In this document: in pieces, positions 1 through 8,022 of the stretch
Numbering within the stretch: the stretch's first letter is position 1
Layout of the letters: each line of letters opens with the position of its first letter
Assembly (NCBI GenBank): GCA_014523485.1
Contig: JAATVK010000239.1
Location: 1-10,404, forward strand
Source of the DNA: Nitrososphaerales archaeon TH5894
Lineage (GTDB): Archaea > Thermoproteota > Nitrososphaeria > Nitrososphaerales > Nitrososphaeraceae
Length of the DNA: 10,404 bases
Direction: 5' to 3'
Notes under the pieces: model-generated
The model's database searches: none
What the model saw: only the letters and a program-made list of their open reading frames with translations
Told to the model about the DNA's origin: nothing
Translations under genes and position numbers: made by a program

Positions 1-101
1 ACAATAACAATAATAATAATTTTTTTTAATTTTTAATTTCTATCTTTTTGTACAAATAAATTATGAAAATTTTAAATACCAATATCATCATAATAGTAAC
101 T
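1..101. other. AT-rich spacer at left edge with T-tract
   Basis: This non-coding stretch downstream of the leftward gene holds short AAT/AAC trinucleotide runs (about 1-20), followed directly by a run of eight T at about 20-28 and further T-rich sequence to 54. Archaeal intrinsic terminators are U-tracts, so on the + strand this could end a transcript entering from the left. No ORF or RNA gene is seen. Confidence 0.4.
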
Positions 102-1067
102 CTAGTTATTTTCTTCTATTTGATCAAAATTTTTCAACACTTGTGGGAGATTATCTATTATATCACTTGCTACGATGTGTAATCCTGACTTTTGGTATGC
201 CATAAATCCTGCAATTCCATTAAGATAAACAGCTGCGCAGGAAGCATCAAATGACGAATTCAATTTACTATAGAATCCTGCAACAAGCCCAGCCAGTACA
301 TCCCCTGATCCACCAACTGTCATAGCAGGTGTACTTCTTTCAATAACTGTAGTTAGCTCTCCATTTGAAATAATATTTTTCCAACCCTTGAGGATAATTG
401 TAATTCCATATTTTTTTGCATTGTTTAAAACGTCTAAAATTTGTTCATTTATACTATTATTCTTGTTATTGATGTTGTTATAGTTTTTTAATTCTGTTTC
501 AAAAATTCTCATATATTCTCCTCCATGAGGAGTAATAATACAATGCGAGCCCTTTATTTTGGGCAATATTTCAGGAATTAATGCAGATGCATCAAGTACT
601 AGTTTGGTTCCTTTTTTTAATAATTTCTCCACCAAACTCAATAGTGCTTCTTTTTTAGCTATATTCATACCCATACCGATTGTTGCTACATCTACTTTTT
701 TTGGAAGTGATTTAATTAATCGTGCTGCTGAACCCATTGTTAATCTCTGATCAACTAGAGGTATTACTATGAGATTGGGTGAATATGATCTAGTTGATTC
801 TACATTGATACTCGGAACTGCTGTATATACCAAATCTGTACCAGACCGTAAAGCGGCCATTGATGCCAATATTGGAGCTCCATGATAAATTCTACTTCCG
901 CCTACGACTAGTACAATTCCATTATCTCCCTTTCTTGACGAATTTTTTCTTGGCACTAGTACTTTTTTTATACTATTGTCATTTACTGTCACTAGTTCAA
1001 GAGATTCCAATATTTTATTAAAATGACTATAATCAATAAACCTTCCTTGATTTATTTGGGATCTCAC
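102..1067 (-). CDS. nnrD: ADP-dependent NAD(P)H-hydrate dehydratase (YjeF C-terminal / carbohydrate-kinase-like)
   Basis: The enzyme dehydrates damaged NADHX/NADPHX back to NAD(P)H using ADP; it is cytosolic metabolite repair. The 321-aa protein shows the family signatures: GDNG (47-50) and VVGGSRIYHGAP (54-65) near the N-terminus, LDAS (158-161), TPHGGEY (179-185), and the ribokinase-superfamily loop GGSGDVLAG (252-260), whose Asp256 is the expected catalytic base. An Asn-rich insert (about 194-207) interrupts the domain between TPHGGEY and the KGW strand. In many archaea and bacteria this domain is fused behind an epimerase (NnrE) domain. Here only the dehydratase is present, with a roughly 40-residue N-terminal extension, so the epimerase must be elsewhere or absent. 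The start is GTG at 1067-1065; an in-frame stop lies three codons upstream and no ATG is available. It is divergent from the PAC2 gene. The family call is firm; the exact start is less so. Confidence 0.92.
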   Translation of the reverse strand: MRSQINQGRFIDYSHFNKILESLELVTVNDNSIKKVLVPRKNSSRKGDNGIVLVVGGSRIYHGAPILASMAALRSGTDLVYTAVPSINVESTRSYSPNLIVIPLVDQRLTMGSAARLIKSLPKKVDVATIGMGMNIAKKEALLSLVEKLLKKGTKLVLDASALIPEILPKIKGSHCIITPHGGEYMRIFETELKNYNNINNKNNSINEQILDVLNNAKKYGITIILKGWKNIISNGELTTVIERSTPAMTVGGSGDVLAGLVAGFYSKLNSSFDASCAAVYLNGIAGFMAYQKSGLHIVASDIIDNLPQVLKNFDQIEENN

Positions 1068-1133
1068 TATTTTAAGCTAACCCGTCTTTTGTTTGTTATT
1101 GATAGAAGAGTTCTATTGTATCGACCCCGGAAC

Positions 1134-1141
1134 ATTTAAAG
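1134..1141 (+). promoter_or_regulatory. candidate TATA box for PAC2 gene
   Basis: CATTTAAA lies about 30-36 nt before the ATG at 1170. That fits an archaeal TATA box with a transcription start just before the start codon. No Shine-Dalgarno sequence precedes the ATG, consistent with a very short leader. This is motif inspection only. Confidence 0.35.
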
Positions 1142-1169
1142 AAAGAAAGAACAGATTATAGTTTAAACA

Positions 1170-2132
1170 ATGTTTTCTATGGCAAAACCTATCGAGATAG
1201 TTTTTTCGGAAAAAAAAACACCGTCTTTAAATTCACCCTATTTAATTTGCGGATTTCCTGGAACCGGATTAGTAGGTAAATTAGCAGTTGATTATTTGAT
1301 AAAGGAACTTGGTGCTATTCATATGGCTGATCTTTTTTCATCATATTTTTCACCACAAGTAGTAATACAGGCCGACGGAACAACTAGTATAGTTAAAAAT
1401 AGTCTTTACTATGTAAAGAATAATAATATTAATAAAACAAGCAAAAAAAACAGAAAAGAAATTAAAGATATTAATAATGTACAAGAAGTTCAATTAAATC
1501 AATCAATTAATGGTCCTACGCAATCAAACGACTCCTTAAAACCTACTACTAGTGATACATTATCCTCTAAAGATTTAATTCTGCTCACTGGTGATTCACA
1601 GCCAGTCGTGCCAGGTGCAGAATATTTATTATCTGAACAAATTTTAGACTTGATTACAAAATTCAAGATTTCAAATATCTATTCATTAGCATCGTATGTT
1701 ACGGGTACGTTTGTACATGATCCAAAAATTTATGGAACAGCTACTAACCCAGAAATGGTAAAATCTTTTAGATCCTTTAATATTTCAACCCTTGACAATG
1801 GAAATATTACGGGAATGAATGGTCTAATACTTGGTTTGGGGAAACTTCGTGGAATAGAAGGAATCTGTCTGTTAGGTGAAACATCTGGATATGTAATTGA
1901 TGCAAAAGCATCAAAAAATCTTTTAGAAATTTTGAATAATGTACTGGGAATACATATCAATATGGATGAAATGAATAAAAGATCTAAAGATACCGAAATA
2001 CTTATTAAAAATCTAGAACAGCAGATGATGGCAAAGTCTGGACAATTTCCACAAAGTGTTCCTACTGAAGAACAAGAAGAAGATTTAATGTTACCTCAAA
2101 ATAGAAAGTCTAATATGGGATATATTAGTTAA
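1170..2132 (+). CDS. PAC2 family protein (proteasome assembly chaperone-like)
   Basis: The 320-aa protein matches the archaeal PAC2 family, related to eukaryotic proteasome-assembly chaperones. The precise function in archaea is not settled; a role with the proteasome is inferred from the family. Visible family features are the N-terminal ICGFPGTGLVG (26-36), the strand LILLTGDSQP (136-145), the SLASYVTGTFVHDP segment (172-185), and the C-terminal GLGKLRGIEGICLLGETSGY block (222-241). A charged, Asn/Gln-rich segment at about 84-133 is inserted between conserved strands and looks disordered. After the core comes a helical tail (about 265-290), then a Gln/Glu-rich tail. A second in-frame ATG at 1179 would shorten the protein by three residues. 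The gene is divergent from nnrD and followed by a 156-nt spacer with T-rich sequence near 2200. Confidence 0.85.
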   Translation: MFSMAKPIEIVFSEKKTPSLNSPYLICGFPGTGLVGKLAVDYLIKELGAIHMADLFSSYFSPQVVIQADGTTSIVKNSLYYVKNNNINKTSKKNRKEIKDINNVQEVQLNQSINGPTQSNDSLKPTTSDTLSSKDLILLTGDSQPVVPGAEYLLSEQILDLITKFKISNIYSLASYVTGTFVHDPKIYGTATNPEMVKSFRSFNISTLDNGNITGMNGLILGLGKLRGIEGICLLGETSGYVIDAKASKNLLEILNNVLGIHINMDEMNKRSKDTEILIKNLEQQMMAKSGQFPQSVPTEEQEEDLMLPQNRKSNMGYIS

Positions 2133-2288
2133 ATAAATTTTCTATTTATCTACCACTCATATAACTGAACTGAACCTAATATCTTCGTCTATTCTACTAT
2201 TTTTATTTATTTAGCTTATTGAATACATTCTAATTTCAAAATTTAAGATAAAGAATACTATTATTAACAATCTTTGTTTAACATAAGG

Positions 2289-2978
2289 ATGCTCAATTAC
2301 ATAACAACCCTACTACTAGCGTTATCAGTAATTTTTCTTCTCATTGTTTCACTTGATTTGGAAATTACTAATAGTTCTAAATTTTCTTTTGGTCAAACCT
2401 CTAATTTTACTGTTAATAACAATAATATTAGCAGCAACAACAATAGCAGCAGCAATAACAGCACCAATAGTAGTAAAATTGACACTGCACCATCAACAAC
2501 TGCAAATTGGTTGACTTTTTCCAATGATAAATTTGAACTTAAATATCCTCCTGGGGAGTGGAACGTAGAACAGAAATTATCCAAATTTCATGTACTTGAT
2601 TTTAAACTAATTAAAAATAATCCATTCTCTTTTATCGGAATCTCATTTTCCTCACTTGCAGATTCTGACAAGTTTACAAATAAAATTATTTTAGATGAAT
2701 CAGAAAATTTTGGTATGTATGCCTCATCTTCTGGATATAAGGTGTATAAAGTTTTAGAAAAAAAACTAAACAAGTATACAATAGATGGTAATCCTTCATC
2801 TTTTCATAGTGTCCAATATAAATATAAAGATAATGGCCTTGAAGGTAAACTTTTGGAAATTTTTTCAATTATTGATAAAAAATTATTTACATTAACTTAT
2901 CAGTCTACAAATGAAAATTTTGATAAAGATTTACCAGTGGTTGAAAAAATAATAAACTCAATCAAAATAATAAATTAA
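2289..2978 (+). CDS. secreted or membrane-anchored PsbP-like protein
   Basis: From the ATG at 2289 the protein is 229 aa. A TTG five codons upstream (2274) is an alternative start; the ATG is preferred because the hydrophobic segment follows at once. Residues about 5-24 (TTLLLALSVIFLLIVSLDLE) form a signal peptide or membrane anchor, with a possible cleavage region near SFGQ (33-36). An Asn/Ser linker (about 42-62) follows, and then a globular domain (75-229). The domain begins with WLTFSNDKFELKYPPGEW and ends with a strand-helix of the form FTLTYQS..FDKDLPVVEKIINSI. This layout resembles the PsbP/Mog1-type domains common in secreted Nitrososphaeria proteins. It probably acts outside the membrane; no ligand or partner can be read from the sequence. 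It appears monocistronic. Confidence is high that the gene is real, moderate for the domain. Confidence 0.75.
   Translation: MLNYITTLLLALSVIFLLIVSLDLEITNSSKFSFGQTSNFTVNNNNISSNNNSSSNNSTNSSKIDTAPSTTANWLTFSNDKFELKYPPGEWNVEQKLSKFHVLDFKLIKNNPFSFIGISFSSLADSDKFTNKIILDESENFGMYASSSGYKVYKVLEKKLNKYTIDGNPSSFHSVQYKYKDNGLEGKLLEIFSIIDKKLFTLTYQSTNENFDKDLPVVEKIINSIKIIN
2411..2475 (+). repeat. AAC/AAT/AGC trinucleotide low-complexity tract
   Basis: Imperfect runs of AAY and AGC/AGT codons encode the Asn/Ser linker of the PsbP-like protein. The repeat of AGC and AAC is richer in G and C than the surrounding codons, so it stands out against the AT-rich background and could change length by slippage. Confidence 0.7.
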
Positions 2979-3060
2979 GAATTAACCTATAATTAGTCTT
3001 ATTTTATTTATAAGATATCCTTTATTTTAGTAGCTAAAAATGGGATTATACCATTATCCA

Positions 3061-3072
3061 AAAATATAAAGG
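3061..3072 (+). promoter_or_regulatory. candidate TATA box for ileS
   Basis: AAAATATAAAGG lies about 33-44 nt before the ileS ATG, matching an archaeal TATA element with an inferred leader of about 10-15 nt. A short inverted repeat (AATGG at 3039-3043, CCATT at 3051-3055) sits just upstream. Confidence 0.4.
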
Positions 3073-3104
3073 ATGGTTCTATAGCATCATCTTCTTATAT
3101 ATTT

Positions 3105-6100
3105 ATGGAACTTCATGGACAATTCGATCCCAAGATCATCGAAAATGAGATACGTGGCTACAAGAAATTAATCAGGTATGAAGAGTTTTGCAAAAAAGAA
3201 ATAGATATTCGACAAAATAAAGAAATCATAGGGTACGTTGATGGTCCTCCAACCATGAATGGAGAACCACATGTAGGTCACTTAAGAGGACGAATAATAA
3301 AAGATTTATGGTTCCGATTTCAGACTTTAAAACAGAACAAAATAATATTTAGACCTGGATGGGATACTCAAGGTTTACCAGTAGAGTTACAGGCAGAAAA
3401 AGAATTAGGATTAACAGGAAATAAAACAGAAAATATTAACAAAGTGGGAATAAAAACAATTGTTGAAACGTGTAAATCCATTGTTAAGAAATACAACAAA
3501 AAATGGGTTGAGGTCGATGAATTGCTTGGAATGTCTTTTGATTATGAGAATGGGTATTGGACTTTTCATGATGATTATATCGAAAGAGAATGGTCATATC
3601 TCCAAACTGCTTGGAATAATGGAATTTTGGAAGAGGGATTTAGAGTTGTTGCATTTTGTCCATCATGTCAAACTTCTCTTAGTAATTCCGAAGTGAATCA
3701 AGGATATACAACTGTTGAAGATCCCTCTTTTTATTATAAGGTACGATTAGTAGACGAAGATGCATATTTAGTAGTTTGGACTACTATGCCATTTACCCTA
3801 GTTACAGATGAACTTGTAGGAGTAAATCCTGATGCTAATTATGTGTACGTCGAGACAGATAAACAACTCTGGATTGTAGGAGAAACTAGATTAGAACAGC
3901 TTATGAATGAGCTTCATATAGAATCTTATAAAATTCAAAAAATAATAAAAGGTAAAGATCTGGATGGAAAGTATTATATACATCCATTATTAGACTTAAT
4001 TCCAGAACTTAAAAAGCTTGCAGATTCCAAATCTATTCACTTTGTGGTATCTGAAGATTTCGTAGATATAACAACAGGAAGTGGAATAGTACACTTATCT
4101 CCCGCTAATGGAGAAGAAGATTTCAACATCGCAAAAAAGAAAAATATTCCTATTTTTGTTCCGATTGATGATAGAGTAGTATTTACAGATCAAGCAGGAG
4201 CATTTAGTGGATATTTTGTTCGTGATACTGATGAGAAAATAGTGCAAATTATGAAAGATTTAAAGGCTAGTGTTAAAATTGGAAAGATAAAACACCAGTA
4301 TCCAACATGTTGGCGTTCTCACCACAAACTTGTGTGGTTGGCAAGACGAGAATATTTTTATATGATCGATAAATTGGGTGATAGACCTATTGAGGCTGCA
4401 AACTATGTAGAGTATTTTTTTGAAGCTCCAAAAAACCGATTTCTAGAAATAATCAAAGAAAAAGTGCCATGGTGTATATCCAGAGAAAGGGTTTGGGGTA
4501 CCCCTATTCCTATTTGGATCTGTTCCAGTTGCAAACATAAAGAATTACTATCAAATAAAAATGATCTTGTGAATAGATCTTCTAATCTTGTTAGAGATAA
4601 AAATAACAACTTAATTTTAAAACTTGACAACAAAAAAGATCAACAATATAATGAAATTGTAACAGTAAATGATGCAAATCTTTCTCTTATCAATAATGGA
4701 CAACATTTCGAACTACATAGACCATGGATAGATCAAATAAAGATAAACTGTTCTAAATGTAATTCCTTAATGATAAGAGAACCATATGTACTTGACACTT
4801 GGCATAATAGTGGTGCTGCTCCTTTTGCATCATTCAACGATAGTGATTATAAAAAATTGATTCCTGCATTATTTTTAACTGAAGGAATAGATCAGACCAG
4901 AGGGTGGTCATATTCTCTATTAATGCAAAATGTAATCTTAAAGAATGAACCTATTGCACCATTCAAATCTTTTCTTTTTCAAGGACATGTATTGGATGAA
5001 AAAGGTAATAAAATGAGTAAAAGTGCTGGAAATGTAATAGAAGCCAATTTAATGCTTGAAAAGAATTCAGTAGATCTAGTTAGATTTTATTTTATCTGGA
5101 AATCGTCACCTATAGAAGCATTGAATTTCAGCCTAAAGGAAATGACCTCAAGACCATATCAAATCCTGAGTACACTTTACTATTTGCATATCTATTTAAA
5201 ACAAAATAGTGTTCTCGACAATTTTGATAGAAGTATTCATGACCTCAAATGGGTAATTAAAAATAATTTATTAGAAACTCCTGAAAAATGGCTGCTTTCG
5301 GTATTACAAAGTTTAATAAAAAAGATTGATTTCTTATTTGAAAACTGCAGATTTCATGAAGCAACAAAAGCTATTGAAGAATTTATTATAAATAATGTCA
5401 GTCAAACCTACATACCACTTACACGAAATTATATTTGGAACGATAGTGCTGAGGAAATAGACAGAAGGCTTACAATTTTTTCAATTCTAGATTATGTACT
5501 TGAGAAAATTGATATTATTCTTCATCCTGTATCTCCCTTTGTTACAGAATATCTCTATTTGAATTGCTTTAGTAAATTAAAAAATCTAAAAGAGATTGAT
5601 TCTTCTAAAGATAGTATACTTCTTTCAACATGGCCTGAATTAGAAAATTCTTTAATTGATCAAGATCTAGAGAATATTTTTGAAAGAATAAAAACAATTA
5701 TCTCTTTAGCAAATTCTGCAAGAATGAAAGCAAAAATTAAGCGAAGATGGCCTGTAACAGAAATGGTGATATGTTCTATTTTAGATAAAGAAACATTAGC
5801 ACAATCTAATAATAGTAATAATGCTACGGAAAACTATTACAATCCCAATCAACTCGATAGAGAGTTGGCTAAAAATGATATATCTGAAATTTTGAAAAAT
5901 CAATTGAATGTACAATCCTATAAGGTCAAACAAATTCACACATCAAATACAGTAGAAAAAATTCTAGAAATGATCAATGCCAATCTCCCTATTTTACCCT
6001 TAATTAGTATTATTCGAAAAAGTGTAGCACCACAAGTTAAATCTGATATAGGTAAGGTTATATCCGAATTTGAAAAATTTGACAAAGTAGAGGTTCTTCA

Positions 6101-6539
6101 TACTCTTAAAACAGCTAAAAAATTTCGCTTAAATTATGAAAAGGTTTCCCCTTCTTCCTTTATTAATCTCTATGAGAAAGATTTGGAAATTTCATTTTCA
6201 GTTAAGGAAGGTTATGTTTATGCTGAAAAAGAAAGTTTAATGATATTTATGTCTACAAATCGTGATCAAAACTTAATTACACAGGGTCTAGTCCGTGATT
6301 TGGCTAGAAACTTGCAACAATTACGTAAAGAAAAATCCTATAATCCTACTGAAATTCTATCAACTGCATATATTGCTGACCTAGAAAAAGATGAGGTATC
6401 TTCTTTATCTTTACATACAAACGATTTAACTTATTTAGTTAGAGTCAAATCTGTAGTTTTATCTGAAGAAAAGAGAGAAGGTATTGACTACAAGTCCATT
6501 GAAATTGATGGAAAAGAAATAAACATATCAATAAACTAG
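3105..6539 (+). CDS. ileS: isoleucyl-tRNA synthetase
   Basis: This class I synthetase charges tRNA-Ile with isoleucine in the cytoplasm. At 1144 aa it is on the long side for the family. Synthesis-site motifs are intact: the HIGH-type HVGH (56-59) after GPPTMNGEP, RPGWDTQGLPVE (83-94), CISRERVWGTPIPIW (457-471), DTWHNSGAAPFAS (564-576), EGIDQTRGWSYSLL (593-606) and KMSKS (636-640). A cysteine pair CPSC (185-188) and later CSSC (473-476) and CSKC (549-552) suggest zinc sites. The CP1 editing domain (about 200-400) has WTTMPFTLVTDELVG (225-239) where the family usually shows TTTPWT, and GSGIVHLSPANGEEDF (325-340) with the expected editing Asp339. Asn/Lys-rich inserts lie at about 482-530 and near residues 905-920. 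The C-terminus is the usual helical anticodon-binding region plus extension. The ATG at 3105 is the only sensible start. The 3' end overlaps the methyltransferase stop. Confidence 0.96.
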   Translation: MELHGQFDPKIIENEIRGYKKLIRYEEFCKKEIDIRQNKEIIGYVDGPPTMNGEPHVGHLRGRIIKDLWFRFQTLKQNKIIFRPGWDTQGLPVELQAEKELGLTGNKTENINKVGIKTIVETCKSIVKKYNKKWVEVDELLGMSFDYENGYWTFHDDYIEREWSYLQTAWNNGILEEGFRVVAFCPSCQTSLSNSEVNQGYTTVEDPSFYYKVRLVDEDAYLVVWTTMPFTLVTDELVGVNPDANYVYVETDKQLWIVGETRLEQLMNELHIESYKIQKIIKGKDLDGKYYIHPLLDLIPELKKLADSKSIHFVVSEDFVDITTGSGIVHLSPANGEEDFNIAKKKNIPIFVPIDDRVVFTDQAGAFSGYFVRDTDEKIVQIMKDLKASVKIGKIKHQYPTCWRSHHKLVWLARREYFYMIDKLGDRPIEAANYVEYFFEAPKNRFLEIIKEKVPWCISRERVWGTPIPIWICSSCKHKELLSNKNDLVNRSSNLVRDKNNNLILKLDNKKDQQYNEIVTVNDANLSLINNGQHFELHRPWIDQIKINCSKCNSLMIREPYVLDTWHNSGAAPFASFNDSDYKKLIPALFLTEGIDQTRGWSYSLLMQNVILKNEPIAPFKSFLFQGHVLDEKGNKMSKSAGNVIEANLMLEKNSVDLVRFYFIWKSSPIEALNFSLKEMTSRPYQILSTLYYLHIYLKQNSVLDNFDRSIHDLKWVIKNNLLETPEKWLLSVLQSLIKKIDFLFENCRFHEATKAIEEFIINNVSQTYIPLTRNYIWNDSAEEIDRRLTIFSILDYVLEKIDIILHPVSPFVTEYLYLNCFSKLKNLKEIDSSKDSILLSTWPELENSLIDQDLENIFERIKTIISLANSARMKAKIKRRWPVTEMVICSILDKETLAQSNNSNNATENYYNPNQLDRELAKNDISEILKNQLNVQSYKVKQIHTSNTVEKILEMINANLPILPLISIIRKSVAPQVKSDIGKVISEFEKFDKVEVLHTLKTAKKFRLNYEKVSPSSFINLYEKDLEISFSVKEGYVYAEKESLMIFMSTNRDQNLITQGLVRDLARNLQQLRKEKSYNPTEILSTAYIADLEKDEVSSLSLHTNDLTYLVRVKSVVLSEEKREGIDYKSIEIDGKEINISIN

Positions 6540-7375
6540 GATTTTTTATTTTTTATATACCTAAGTTTTATATTTTCATTGGCAATTTCTATATATTTGT
6601 TATCTATTTCAGTGCCTAAAAATTCTACGTTTAAATTAATACATGCCAAAGCTGTAGTACCTATTCCTATAAATGGATCATAAATAACTGTATTTTTTCT
6701 TATACCATGTAATTTAATACACAAGTATGGTAGTTTTTCAGGAAATGTTGCAGGATGAGGTCTTTTTTCTTGAATTGTATTATAAGGAATAAACCAGATA
6801 TTTCCTCTATCTCTCTTATCTGTTTTCGCAGATTTCCATCTTCCTATATTTGATTTGTCCTGGTATGTTACACCTACAGCCAATTTGTCAATCGCTTTAT
6901 CTCCTTTTTTGGTAAAGTGAAATATGTATTCATGAAGATCACTTAGAAATCTCTCACTGATTATAGGTTTAAAATGTCCTATAGACGAATCAGTTTTTAT
7001 AAAGTTATTTTTTCCTATATCCTCTACTTCGATTGATATTGATTTTATCCAATGGATTGTATTTTGTAATTTATACCCAGCTTCTATAAATTTACTACAA
7101 ATTTCAAAAGGAAGCATATAGTCTGCAGGTCTTCCACCCACATTTAGGAAAAATGATCCATCTTCTTTTAAAACTTGTAAGCTTTTGTTAGCGATTTTTT
7201 GTAACCATAAAAGATATTCATTTTTATCTCTTTTATCATTATATCTAGAATATGACTTGTTAATGTTATAAGGAGGTGATGTTATTATTGCATCAATTTT
7301 TATAAAATCCTCTTTTTTTAATTGGTTCATAAATTCCATACAATCAGTGTTATAAATTCTATTTACATGAATCAT
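6536..7375 (-). CDS. beta-type DNA methyltransferase (amino-group: m4C or m6A)
   Basis: The 279-aa protein is a SAM-dependent DNA methyltransferase of the N4-cytosine/N6-adenine group. It has the catalytic TSPPYN (32-37) near the N-terminus and the SAM-binding DPFIGIGTTALA (233-244) and FLGTEID (252-258) near the C-terminus. Motif IV therefore precedes motif I, the beta-class order, and the stretch between (about 110-205) is the likely target-recognition region. The SPPY tetrad is more typical of m4C enzymes, whereas many m6A enzymes have DPPY, so m4C is somewhat favoured but not proven. HPATFPEKLP (207-216) is a further conserved segment of these enzymes. No restriction endonuclease is recognisable nearby, so it looks solitary. 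Its TAG stop overlaps the ileS TAG on the opposite strand. The start is ATG at 7375, with a TATA box at a suitable distance. Confidence 0.9.
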   Translation of the reverse strand: MIHVNRIYNTDCMEFMNQLKKEDFIKIDAIITSPPYNINKSYSRYNDKRDKNEYLLWLQKIANKSLQVLKEDGSFFLNVGGRPADYMLPFEICSKFIEAGYKLQNTIHWIKSISIEVEDIGKNNFIKTDSSIGHFKPIISERFLSDLHEYIFHFTKKGDKAIDKLAVGVTYQDKSNIGRWKSAKTDKRDRGNIWFIPYNTIQEKRPHPATFPEKLPYLCIKLHGIRKNTVIYDPFIGIGTTALACINLNVEFLGTEIDNKYIEIANENIKLRYIKNKKS

Positions 7376-7407
7376 TTGATCCTAGTTCGTGGATTGCAAC
7401 AAATTAA

Positions 7408-7415
7408 CTTATAAG
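7408..7415 (-). promoter_or_regulatory. candidate TATA box for methyltransferase gene
   Basis: The palindromic CTTATAAG is centred about 36 nt upstream of the methyltransferase ATG on the minus strand, giving a predicted leader of about 10 nt. AGGATC just before the start is at best a weak Shine-Dalgarno match. Confidence 0.45.
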
Positions 7416-7567
7416 ATTTTTGGTTTAGATTAGATTTTGGAGAAAATTAATTATAATAATGGTCTAGAATAAAATTTATTTTTTAATTTATAATAAAAAC
7501 TACTTTTATTTATTCTTCTTACTTTATTAGATTTTTTTAGCAAGGTCTAATAAGGGGTAATTATTTA

Positions 7568-7921
7568 TTGATTAGCGTGTCAGAAAATAATAAATTTAAT
7601 TTTAGATATCTAAAGTATAGTTCTCTTGAAGATATGTTCAAGATAATATTGTCATCAGCCCAATCGGCGTTGGGTATTAGCTCATTGCTTTATTTTCTAA
7701 CTTATAAGAACCAAAATATTATGTTTATCTATAATAGTTCAATAGGAGGCAATTTGATACATTATAATATATTATCAGAAAAACCGTTAACCAAATTTGT
7801 TCAGTTAAATAAACAAAGCGGAGAATATAAATATATTGATGATGTAGGAAACGATCCTCATTCTATTTACATTCCAATTCTAGAATTAGAAAATGCAACA
7901 TTGGATTTTCCAATAAATTAA
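7568..7921 (+). CDS. hypothetical protein, 117 aa
   Basis: I do not recognise the family. The reading frame opens after a TAG at 7538. The best start is TTG at 7568, preceded by AAGGGG (7552-7557) about 10 nt upstream, a plausible Shine-Dalgarno site; GTG at 7577 is an alternative. The protein has a charged N-terminus, an amphipathic or hydrophobic helix (about 20-45, EDMFKIILSSAQSALGISSL), then alternating polar and hydrophobic stretches (IMFIYNSS, NLIHYNIL, YKYIDD, SIYIPILELE) that read as beta strands. It looks like a small soluble alpha/beta protein; no signal peptide or metal motif is seen. It starts divergently from the methyltransferase across 192 nt, and the next gene follows after 195 nt, so an operon with either is unlikely. 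Its codon use resembles its neighbours, which supports it as a real gene. Confidence 0.6.
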   Translation: MISVSENNKFNFRYLKYSSLEDMFKIILSSAQSALGISSLLYFLTYKNQNIMFIYNSSIGGNLIHYNILSEKPLTKFVQLNKQSGEYKYIDDVGNDPHSIYIPILELENATLDFPIN

Positions 7922-7934
7922 GTAATCAGTAGTC

Positions 7935-7950
7935 ATTTATTTATTTATTT
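7935..7950. repeat. ATTT tetranucleotide repeat
   Basis: There are four perfect ATTT units, continued as ATTATTA to 7957, immediately after the hypothetical gene. On the + strand this T-rich tract may help end its transcript. The tract is too short to be otherwise informative. Confidence 0.6.
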
Positions 7951-8022
7951 ATTATTAGTTGTTCAAGTAATAGGACATATATAATGTTGTAGAGGTTGTT
8001 GTTATAGAAATTGACACAATAA

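Noticed and set aside
1068..1169. tRNA-like TCGA...CCCCGG element near 1120-1130
   Set aside because: There is no acceptor stem, anticodon arm or T-loop consensus around it; the spacer is too short and reads as a divergent promoter.
1730..1960. Antisense open frame within the PAC2 gene
   Set aside because: It overlaps the best-conserved part of the PAC2 coding sequence and has no family resemblance of its own.
2393..2584. Leftward leucine-rich reading frame
   Set aside because: It is the antisense of the Asn/Ser codon repeats in the PsbP-like gene; its poly-Leu run is a by-product of that low-complexity DNA, and it has no promoter or homology signal.
4403..4633. Antisense open frame within ileS
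   Set aside because: It is fully inside a clear synthetase gene in the conserved ISRERVWGTP region; it is best explained as a shadow frame.
3105..6539. Valyl- or leucyl-tRNA synthetase in place of isoleucyl
   Set aside because: The GWDTQGLPVE and WCISRERVWGTPIPIW signatures fit IleRS, whereas ValRS and LeuRS have different residues after the GW/GT motif.
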